Shown here piece by piece: positions 51,000-62,700 of a stretch of DNA of 64,000 nt. The DNA is from Leptidea sinapis. Taxonomy: Eukaryota > Arthropoda > Insecta > Lepidoptera > Pieridae. The translations under genes and the position numbers were made by a program. Under the pieces are notes generated by a model. The model did not search any database, was not told where the DNA came from, and saw nothing but the letters and a program-made list of their open reading frames with translations. Position 1 is the first letter of the stretch. Every line of letters starts with the position of its first letter. The stretch covers positions 124,001 through 188,000 of the forward strand of contig NC_066296.1 in assembly GCF_905404315.1 (NCBI RefSeq). The letters run 5' to 3'.

Positions 51000-52532
51000 T
51001 TTGAGCGGCGGCCATCTTGTATTTGAAAACTGATACAAAATCTTTCTCTGCACCCTCGAGAACCTCGGGTACGATATCCATATTGCTGAAATCATAATTT
51101 TGTGCGGCGGCCATCTTGGATTTGAAAAATGATCACAAAATCGTTCTCAGGACCCTCGAGAACCTCTGATACGATACCCATAATGTAGTTATTATACTTT
51201 TGAGCGGCGGCCATCTTGGATTTGAAAAATGATCACAAAATCGTTCTCTGCACCCTCGAGAACCTCGGATACGATACCCATAATGAAGTTATCATACTTT
51301 TGAGCGGCGGCCATCTTGGATTTGAAAACTGATCACAAAATCTTTCTCTGCACCCTCGAGAATCTAGGATCCGATACCCATAATCTAGTTATCATACTTT
51401 TGAGCGGCGGCCATCTCGGATTTAAAAATGATCACAAAATAGTTCTCTGCACCGTCGAGAACCTCAGGTACGATATCCATATTGCTGAAATCATAATTTT
51501 GTGCGGCGGCCATCTTGGATTTGAAAAATGATCAAAACATCGTTCTAAGCACCCTCGAGAACCTCGGATACGATACCCATAATGTAGATATCATACTTTT
51601 GAGCGGCGGCCATCTTGTATTTGAAAACTGATCACAAAATCGTTCTCAGCACCCTCGAGAACTTCTGATACGATATCCATAATGAAGTTATCATACTTTT
51701 GAGTGGCGGCCATCTTGGATTTGAAAACTGATCACAAAATCTTTCTCTGCACCCTCGAGAATCTAGGATCCGATACCCATAATCTAGTTATCATACTTTT
51801 GAGCGGCCGCCATCTTGTATTTGAAAACTGATACAAAATCTTTCTCTGCACCCTCGAGAACCTCGGGTACGATATCCATATTGCTGAAATCATAATTTTG
51901 TGCGGCGGCCATCTTGGATTTGAAAAATGATCACAAAATCGTTCTCAGGACCCTCGAGAACCTCTGATACGATACCCATAATGTAGTTATTATACTTTTG
52001 AGCGGCGGCCATCTTCGATTTGAAAAATGATCACAAAATCGTTCTCTGCACCCTCGAGAACCTCGGATACGATACCCATAATGAAGTTATCATACTTTTG
52101 AGCGGCGGCCATCTTGGATTTGAAAACTGATCACAAAATCTTTCTCTGCACCCTCGAGACTCTAGGATCCGATACCCATAATCTAGTTATCATACTTTTG
52201 AGCGGCGGCCATCTCGGATTTAAAAATGATCACAAAATAGTTCTCTGCACCGTCGAGAACCTCAGGTACGATATCCATATTGCTGAAATCATAATTTTGT
52301 GCGGCGGCCATCTTGGATTTGAAAAATCATCAAAACATCGTTCTAAGCACCCTCGAGAACCTCGGATACGATACCCATAATGTAGATATCATACTTTTGA
52401 GCGGCGGCCATCTTGTATTTGAAAACTGATCACAAAATCGTTCTCAGCACCCTCGAGAACTTCTGATACGATATCAATAATGAAGTTATCATACTTTTGA
52501 GTGGCGGCCATCTTGGATTTGAAAACTGACCA
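51000..52532 (+). repeat. Second 8-mer tandem duplication, ~798-bp period
   Basis: About 51000-51734 and 51798-52532 align at +798. They share CTGATACAAAATC, GGACCCTCGAGAACCTCTG, CTAGGATCCG, GTAGATATCATAC and TTCTGATACGATATC units in one order. Single differences include GAATCTAGGATCC versus GACTCTAGGATCC and GATATCC versus GATATCA. The unit set differs from the 36-37.7 kb duplication even though the period is the same. Confidence 0.87.
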
Positions 52533-55500
52533 CAAAATCTTTCTCTGCACCCTCGAGAACCTCGGGTACGATATCCATATTGCTGAAATCATAATTTTGT
52601 GCGGCGGCCATCTTGGATTTGAAAAATGATCACCAAATCGTTCTCTGCACCCTCGAGAACCTAGGGAACTATATCCATATTGCTGAAATCATAATTTTGT
52701 GCGGCGGCCATCTTGGATTTGAAAAATGATCACCAAATCGTTCTCTGCACCCTCGAGAACCTGGGTACGATATCCATATTGCTAAAATCATAATTTTGTG
52801 CGGCGGCCATCTTGGATTTGAAAAGTGATCACAATATCGTTCTTAGCACCCTCGAGAACCTCTGATACGATACACATAATGTAGTTATGATACTTTTGAG
52901 CGGCGGCCATCTCGGATTTAATAATGATCCCAAAATATTTTTTGCACCCTCGAAAACCTCAGACAGGATATCCATATTGCTGAAAACATTATTGTTTGCG
53001 GCAGCCCTCTTGGATTTCAAAAATGTTTACAGAAGGGTTCTCTGCACCCTCGAGAACCTCGGGTACGATATCCATATTGCTGAAATCATAATTTTGTGCG
53101 GCGGCCATCTTGGATTTGAAAAATGATCACAAAATCGTTCTCAGCACCCTCGAGAACCTCAGACACGATATCCATATTTATGAAAACATTATTGTTTGCG
53201 GCAGCCCTCTTGGATTTCAACAATGATCACAGAATTGTTCTCTGCACCCTCGAGAATCTCGGACACGATATCCATGTTGCTGAATTCATAATTTTGTGCG
53301 GCGGCCATCTTGGATTTGAAAAATGATCACAGAATCGTTCTCAGCACCCTCGAGAACTTCTGATACGATACCCATATACTAGTTATCATACTTTTGAGCG
53401 GCTGCCATCTTGGATTTGAAAACTGACCACAAAATCTTTCTCTGCACCCTCGAGAACCTCGGGAACGATATCCATATTTCTGAAATAAAAATTTTGTGCG
53501 GCGGCCATCTTGGACTTGAAAAATGATCACCAAATCGTTCTCTGCACCCTCGAGAACCTGGGTACGATATCCATATTGCTGAAATCATAATTTTGTGCGG
53601 TGGCCATCTTGGATTTGAAAAATGATCACAAAATCATTCTCTGCACCCTCGAGAACCTCGGGTACGATATCTATATTGCTGAAATCATAATTTTGTGCGG
53701 CAGCCATCTTGGATTTGAAAAATGATCACAAAGTCGTTCTCAGGACACTCGAGAACCTCTGATACGATACCCATAATGAAGTTATCATACTTTTGAGCGG
53801 CGGCCATCTCGGATTTAAAAATGATCCCAAAATATTTTTTGCACCCTCGAGAACCTCAGACAGGATATCCATATTGCTGAAAACATTATTGTTTGCGGCA
53901 GCCCTCTTGGATTTCAACAATGATCACAGAATTGTTCTCTGCACCCCCGAGAATCTCGGACACGATATACATGTTGCTGAATTCATAATTTTGTGCGGCG
54001 GCCATCTTGGATTTGAAAAATGATCACAAAATTGTTCTCAGCACCCTCGAGAACCTCTGATACGATACCCATAATGTAGTTATTATACTTTTGAGCGGCG
54101 GCCATCTCGGATTTAAAAATGATCCCAAAATATTTTTTGCACCCTCGAGAACCTCAGACAGGATATCCATATTGCTGAAAATATTATTGTTTTCGGCAGC
54201 CCTCTTGGATTTCAAAAATGTTAACAGAATGGTTCTCTGCACCCTCGAGAACCTCGGGTACGATATCCGTATTGCTGAAATCATAATTTTGTGCGGCGGC
54301 CATCTTGGATTTGAAAAATGATTACAAAATCGTTCTCAGCACCCTCGATATCCTCAGACACGGTATCCATATTGCTGAAAACATTATTGTTTGCGGCATC
54401 CCTCTTGGATTTCAACAATGATCACAGAATTGTTCTCTGCACCCTCGAGAATCTCGGACACGATATCCATGTTCCTGAATTCATAATTTTGTGCGGCGGC
54501 CATCTTGGATTTGAAAAATGATCACAAAATCGTTCTCAGCACTATCGAGAACTTCTGATACGATATCAATAATGTAGTTATCATACTTTTGAGCGGCGGC
54601 CATCTTGGATTTGAAAACTAATCACAAAATCTTTCTCTGCACCCTCGAGAATCTAGGATACGATACCCATAATCTAGTTATCATACTTTTGAGCGGCTGC
54701 CATCTTGGATTTAAAAACTGACCACAAAATATTTCTCTGCACCCTCGAGAACCTCGGGTACGATATCCATATTGCTGAAATCATAATTTTGTGTGGCGGC
54801 CATCTTGGATTTGAAAAATTATCACCAAATCGTTCTCTGCACCCTCGAGAACCTCGGGAACGATATCCATATTGCTGAAATCAAAATTTTGTGCGGCGGC
54901 CATCTTGGATTTGAAAAATGATCACCAATCGTTCTCTGCACCCTCGAGAACCTGGGTACGATATCCATATTGCTGAAATCATAATTTTGTGCGGCGGCCA
55001 TCTTGGATTTGAAAAATGATCACAAAATCATTCTCTGCACCCTCAAGAACCTCGGGTACGATATCCATATTGCTGAAATCATAATTTTGTGCGGCGGCCA
55101 TCTTGGATTTGAAAAATGATCACAAAATCGTTCTCAGGACCCTCAAGAACCTCTGATACGATACCCATAATGTAGTTATCATACTTTTGTGCGACGGCCA
55201 TCTTGGATTTGAAAAATGATTACAAAATCGTTCTCAGCACCCTCGATATCCTCAGACACGGTATCCATATTGCTGAAAACATTATTGTTTGCGGCATCCC
55301 TCTTGGATTTCAACAATGATCACAGAATTGTTCTCTGCACCCTCGAGAATCTCGGACACGATATCCATGTTCCTGAATTCATAATTTTGTGCGGCGGCCA
55401 TCTTGGATTTGAAAAATGATCACAAAATCATTCTCTGCACCCTCGAGAACCTCGGGTACGATATCTATATTGCTGAAATCATAATTTTGTGCGGCAGCCA

Positions 55501-56700
55501 TCTTGGATTTGAAAAATGATCACAAAGTCGTTCTCAGGACACTCGAGAACCTCTGATACGATACCCATAATGAAGTTATCATACTTTTGAGCGGCTGCCA
55601 TCTTGGATTTAAAAACTGACCACAAAATATTTCTCTGCACCCTCGAGAACCTCGGGTACGATATCCATATTGCTGAAATCATAATTTTGTGTGGCGGCCA
55701 TCTTGGATTTGAAAAATTATCACCAAATCGTTCTCTGCACCCTCGAGAACCTCGGGAACGATATCCATATTGCTGAAATCAAAATTTTGTGCGGCGGCCA
55801 TCTTGGATTTGAAAAATGATCACCAATCGTTCTCTGCACCCTCGAGAACCTGGGTACGATATCCATATTGCTGAAATCATAATTTTGTGCGGTGGCCATC
55901 TTGGATTTGAAAAATGATCACAAAATCATTCTCTGCACCCTCAAGAACCTCGGGTACGATATCCATATTGCTGAAAACATAATTTTGTGCGGCGGCCATC
56001 TTGGATTTGAAAAATGATCACAAAATCGTTCTCAGGACCCTCAAGAACCTCTGATACGATACCCATAATGTAGTTATCATACTTTTGAGCGGCGGCCATC
56101 TTCGATTTGAAAAATGATCACAAAATCGTTCTCTGCACCCTCGAGAACCTCGGATGCGATACCCATAATCTAGTTATCATACTTTTGAGCGGCTGCCATC
56201 TTGGATTTAAAAACTGACCACAAAATATTTCTCTGCACCCTCGAGAACCTCGGGTACGATATCCATATTGCTGAAATCATAATTTTGTGCGGCGGCCATC
56301 TTGGATTTGAAAAATGATCACAAAATCATTCTCTGCACCCTCAAGAACCTCGGGTACGATATCCATATTGCTGAAATCATAATTTTGTGCGGCGGCCATC
56401 TTGGATTTGAAAAATGATCACAAAATCGTTCTCAGGACCCTCAAGAACCTCTGATACGATACCCAAAATGTAGTTATCATACTTTTGAGCGGCGGCCATC
56501 TTGGATTTGAAAAATTATCACCAAATCGTTCTCTGCACCCTCGAGAACCTCGGGAACAATATCCATATTGCTGAAATCAAAATTTTGTGCGGCGGCCATC
56601 TTGGATTTGAAAAATGATCACCAATCGTTCTCTGCACCCTCGAGAACCTGGGTACGATATCCATATTGCTGAAATCATAATTTTGTGCGGCGGCCATCTT
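52533..56700 (+). repeat. Diverged satellite domain containing type D monomers
   Basis: B-rich region with the most divergent units of the window. Type D units (for example 53848-53947) read CAGACAGGATATCC, AAAACATTATTGTTTGCGG, CAGCCCTCTTGG and GATTTCAACAATGATCACAG. Others lose single bases (AACCTGGGTACG near 52762, 53558 and 54949; GATCACCAATCG near 54924, 55822 and 56626). An 898-bp period is visible (54297-54530 and 54690-55190 recur at +898), and a partial third copy follows near 56190-56460. Slower homogenisation here than in the rest of the array is inferred. Confidence 0.86.
53848..53947 (+). repeat. Reference type D (divergent) monomer
   Basis: A 100-bp unit whose conserved middle is changed from GCGGCCATCTTGG to GCAGCCCTCTTGG and whose B-region reads TGCTGAAAACATTATTGTTTG. 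Comparable units lie near 52953, 53149, 54146, 54343 and 55241. They are found only in this domain. Confidence 0.85.
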
Positions 56701-59700
56701 GGATTTGAAAAATGATCACAAAATTGGTCTCAGCACCCTCGAGAACCTGGGATACGATACCAATAATGAAGTTATCATACTTTGGAGCGGCGGCCATCTT
56801 AGATTTGAAAACTGATCACAAAATCTTTCTCTGCAGCCTCGAAAACCAAGGATACAATACCCATTATCTAGTTATCATACTTTTGAGCGGCGGCCATCTC
56901 GGATTTAAAAATGATCCCAAAATTGTTTTCTGCACCCTCGAGACCTCGGGTACGATATCCATATTGCTGAAATCGTAATTTTGTGCGGCGGCCATCTTGG
57001 ATTTGAAAAATGATCACAAAATTGTTCTCAGCACCCTCGAGAAGCTCGGATAAGATACCCATAATGTAGTTATCATACTTTTGAGTGGCGGCCATCTCGG
57101 ATATAAAAATGATCCCAAAATTTTTTTCTGCACCCTCGAGAACCTCGGACACGATATCTTTATTAGTGAAAACATAATTTTGTGTGGCGGCAATCTTGGA
57201 TTAGAAAAATGATTAAAACATCGTTCTCAGCACCCTCGAGAACCTCGGTTACGATACCCATAATGTAGTTATCATACTTTTGAGCGGCGGCCATCTTTGA
57301 TTTGAAAAATGATCACCAAATCGTTCTCTGCACCCTCGAGAACCTAGTGTACGATATCCATATTGCTGAAATCATAATTTTGTGCGGCGGCCATCTTGTA
57401 TTTGAAAAATGATCACAAAATTGGTCTCAGCACCCTCGAGAACCTGGGATACGATACCAATAATGTAGTTATCATACTTTTGAGCGGCGGCCATCTTCGA
57501 TTTGAAAAATGATCACAAAATCGTTCTCTGCACCCTCGAGAACTTCGGATAAGATACCCATAATCTAGTTATCATACTTTTGAGCGGCGGCCATCTCGGA
57601 TTTAAAAATGATCACGAAATCGTTCTCTGCACCGTAGAGAACCTCGGGTACGATATCCATATTGCTGAAGTCATAATTTTGTGCGGCGGCCATCTTGGAT
57701 TTGAAAAATGATCACAAAATTGTTCTCAGCACCCTCGAGAACCTGGGATACGATACCCATAATGTAGTTATCATACATTTGAGCGGCGGCCATCTTGGAT
57801 TTGAAAACTGATCAAAAAATCGTTCTCAGCACACTCGAGAACTTCTGATACGATATCCATAATGTAGTTATCAGACTTTTGAGCGGCGGCCATCTTGGAT
57901 TTGAATACTGATCACAAAATCTTTCTCTGCATCCTCGACAACCTAGGATACGCTACCCATAATCTAGTTATCATACTTTTGAGCGGCGGCCATCTCAGAT
58001 TTAAAAATGATCACAAAATCGTTCTCTGCACCCTCGAGAACCTCGGGTACGATATCCATATTGCTGAAATCATAATTTTGTGCGGCGGCCATCTTGGATT
58101 TGAAAAATGATCACAAAATTGGTCTCAGCACCCTCGAGAACCTAGGATACGATACCAATAATGTAGTTATCATACTTTTGAGCGGCGGCCATCTTCGATT
58201 TAAAAAATGATCACAAAATCGTTCTCTGCACCCTCGAGAACCTCGGATAAGATACCCATAATGTAGTTATCAAACTTTTGAGCGGCGGCCATCTCGGATT
58301 TAAAAATGATCCCAAAATTGTTTTCTGCACCCTCGAGTACCTCGGACACGATATCTTTATTAGTGAAAACATAATTTTGTGCGGCGGCCATCTTGGATTA
58401 GAAAAATGATCAAAACATCGTTCTTAGCACCCTCGAGAACCTCGGTTACGATACCCATAATGTAGTTATCATACTTTTGAGCGGCGGCCATCTTGTATTT
58501 GAAAACTGACCACAAAATCTTTCTCTGCACCCTCAAATTCCTCGGGTACGATATCCATATTGCTGAAATCATAATTTTGTGCGGCGGCCATCTTGGATTT
58601 GAAAAATGATCCCAAAATTGTTTTCTGCACCCTCGAGAACCTCGGGTACGATATCCATATTGCTGAAATCATAATTTTGTGCGGCGGCCATCTTGGATTT
58701 GAAAAATGATCAGAAAATTGGTCTCAGCACCCTCGAGAACCTGGGATACGATACCAATAATGTAGTTATCATACTTTTGAGTGGCGGCCATCTTAGATTT
58801 GAAAAATGATCACAAAATCGTTCTCTGCACGCTCGAGAACCTCGGATAAGATACCCATAATGTAGTTATCAAACTTTTGAGCGGCGGCCATCTCGGATAT
58901 AAAAATGATCCCAAAATTGTTTTCTGCACCCTCGAGAACCTCGGTTACGATACCCATAATGTAGTTATCATACTTTTGAGCGGCGGCCATCTTGTATTTG
59001 AAAAATGATCACAAAATCTTTCTCTGCACCCTCGACAACCTAGGATACGATACCCATAATCTAGTTATCATACTTTTGAGCGGCGGCCATCTCGGATATA
59101 AAAATGATCCCAAAATTGTTTTCTGCACCCTCGAGAACATCGGGTACGATATCCATATTTCTGAAATCATAATTTTGTGCGGCGGCCATCTTGGATTTGA
59201 AAAATGATCACAAAATTGGTCTCAGCTCGGATATAAAAATGATCCCAAAATTGTTTTCTGCACCCTCGAGAACCTCGGGTAAGATATCGATATTGCTGAA
59301 ATCATAATTTTGTGCGGCGGCCATCTTGGATTTGAAAAATGATCACAAAATTGGTCTCAGCACCCTCGAGAACATGGGATACGATACCAATAATGTAGTT
59401 ATCATACTTTTGAGCGGCGGCCATCTTCGATTTGAAAAATGATCACAAAATCGTGCTCTGCACCCTCGAGAACCTCGGATAAGATACCCATAATGTAGTT
59501 ATCATACTTTTGAGCGGCGGCCATCTCGGATATAAAAATGATCCCAAATTTTTTTTCTGCACCCTCGACAACCTCGGACACGATATCTACATTGGTGAAA
59601 CCATAATTTTGTGCGGCGGCCATCTTGGATTAGAAAAATGATCAAAACATCGTTCTCAGCACCCTCGAGAACCTTGGATACGATACCCATAATGTTGTTA

Positions 59701-62700
59701 TCATATTTTTGAGCGGCGGCCATCTTGTATTTGAAAACTGATCACAAAATCTTTCTCTGCACCCTCGAAAACCTAGGATACGATACCCATTATCTAGTTA
59801 TCATAATTTTGAGCGGCGGCCATCTCGGATTTAAAAATGATCCCAAAATTGTTTTCTGCACCCTCGAGACCCCGGGTACGATATCCATATTGCTGAAATC
59901 ATAATTTTGTGCGGCGGCCATCTTGGATTTGAAAAATGATCACAGAAATTGTTCTCAGCACCCTCGAGAACCTGGGATACGATTCCCATAATGTAGTTAT
60001 CGTACTTTTGAGCGGCGGCCATCTTGCATATAAAAACTGTCCACAAAATCTTTCTCTGCACCCTCGAGAACCTCGGGTACGATATCCATATTGCTGAAAT
60101 TATAATTTTGTGCGGCGGCCATCTTGGATTTGAAAAATGATCACAAAATTGGTCTCAGCACCCTCGAGAACCTGGGATACGATTCCAATAATGAAGTTAT
60201 CATACTTTTGAGCGGCGGCCATCTTAGATTTGAAAACTGATCACAAAATCTTTCTCTGCAGCCTCGAAAACCAAGGATACGATACCCATTATCTAGTTAT
60301 CATACTTTTAAGCGGCGGCCATCTCGGATTTAAAAATGATCCCAAAATTGTTTTCTGCACCCTCGAGACCTCGGGTACGATATCCATATTGCTTAAATCG
60401 TAATTTTGTGCGGCGGCCATCTTGGATTTGAAAAATGATCACAAAATTGTTCTCAGCACCCTCGAGAACCTGGGATACGATTCCCATAATGTAGTTATCG
60501 TACTTTTGTGCGGCGGCCAACTTGGATTAGAAAAATGATCACCAAATCGTTCTCTGCACCCTCGAGAACCTCGGGTACGATATCCATATTGCTGAAATTA
60601 TAATTTTGTGCGGCGGCCATCTTGGATTTGAAAAATGATCACAAAATTGGTCTCAGCACCCTCGAGAACCTGGGATACGTTTCCAATAATGAAGTTATCA
60701 TACTTTTGAGCGGCGGCCATCTTAGATTTGAAAACTGATCACAAAATCTTTCTCTGCAGCCTCGAAAACCAAGGATACGATACCCATTATCTAGTTATCA
60801 TACTTTTAAGCGGCGGCCATCTCGGATTTAAAAATGATCCCAAAATTGTTTTCTGCACCCTCGAGACCTCGGGTACGATATCCATATTGCTGAAATCGTA
60901 ATTTTGTGCGGCGGCCATCTTGGATTTAAAAAAATGGTCACAAAATTGTTCTCAGCACCCTCGAGAAGATCGGATAAGATACCCATAATGTAGTTATCAT
61001 ACTTTTGAGTGGCGGCCATCTCGGATATAAAAATGATCCCAAAATTTTTTTCTGCACCCTCGAGAACCTCGGACACGATATCTACATAAGTGAAAACATA
61101 ATTTTTTGTGGCGGCAATCTTGGATTAGAAAAATGATTAAAACATCGTTCTCAGCACCCTCGAGAACCTCGGTTACGATACCCATAATGTAGTTATCATA
61201 CTTTTGAGCGGCGGCCATCTTGGGTTTGAAAAATGATCACCAAATCGTTCTCTGCACCCTCGAGAACCTCGGGTACGATATCCATATTGCTGAAATCATA
61301 ATTTTGTGCGGCGGCCATCTTGGATTTGAAAAATGATCACAAAATTGGTCTCAGCACCCTCGAGAACCTGGGATACGATACCAATAATGCAGTTATCATA
61401 CTTTTGAGCGGCGGCCATCTTCGATTTGAAAAATGATCACAAAATCGTTCTCTGCACCCTTGAGAACTTCGGATAAGATACCGATAATCTAGTTATCATA
61501 CTTTTGAGCGGCGGCCATCTCGGATTTAAAAATGATCACAAAATAGTTCTCTGCACCGTCGAGAACCTCAGGTACGATATCCATATTGCTGAAATCATAA
61601 TTTTGTGCGGCGGCCATCTTGGATTTGAAAAATGATCAAAACATCGTTCTAAGCACCCTCGAGAACCTCGGATACGATACCCATAATGTAGATATCATAC
61701 TTTTGAGCGGCGGCCATCTTGTATTTGAAAACTGATCACAAAATCTTTCTCTGCACCCTCGAAAACCTAGGATACGATACCCATTATCTAGTTATCATAC
61801 TTTTGAGCGACGGCCATCTCGGATTTAAAAATGATCCCAAAATTGTTTTCTGCACCCTCGAGACCCCGGGTACGATATCCATATTGCTGAAATCATAATT
61901 TTGTGCGGCGGCCATCTTGGATTTGAAAATCATCACAAAATTGTTCTCAGCACCCTCGAGAACCTGGGATACGATACCCATAATGTGGTTATCATACTTT
62001 TGAGCGGCGGCCATCTTGGATTTGAAAACTGTCCACAAAATCTTTCTCTGCACCCTCGAAAACCTAGGATACGATACCCATTATCTAGTTATCATACTTT
62101 TGAGCGGCGGCCATCTCGGATTTAAAAATGATCCCAAAATTGTTTTCTGCACCCTCGGGACCCCGGGTTCGATATCCATATTGCTGAAATCATAATTTTG
62201 TGCGGCGGCCATCTTGGATTTGAAAAATCATCACAAAATTGTTCTCAGCACCCTCGAGAACCTGGGATACGATACCCAAAATGTGGTTATCATACTTTTG
62301 AGCAGCGGCCATCTTGGATTTGAAAACTGTCCACAAAATCTTTCTCTGCACCCTCGAGAACCTGGGATACGATACCAATAATGTAGTTATCATACTTTTG
62401 AGCGGCGGCCATCTTCGATTTGAAAAATGATCACAAAATCGTTCTCTGCACCCTCGAGAACTTCGGATAAGATACCCATAATCTAGTTATCATACTTTTG
62501 AGCGGCGGCCATCTCGGATTTAAAAATGATCCCAAAATTGTTTTCTGCACCCTCGAGACCCCGGGTACGATATCCATATTGCTGAAATCATAATTTTGTG
62601 CGGCGGCCATCTCGGATTTAAAAATGATCACAAAATTGGTCTCAGCACCCTCGAGAACCTCGGATACGATACCCATAATGTAGTTATCATACTTTTGAGC

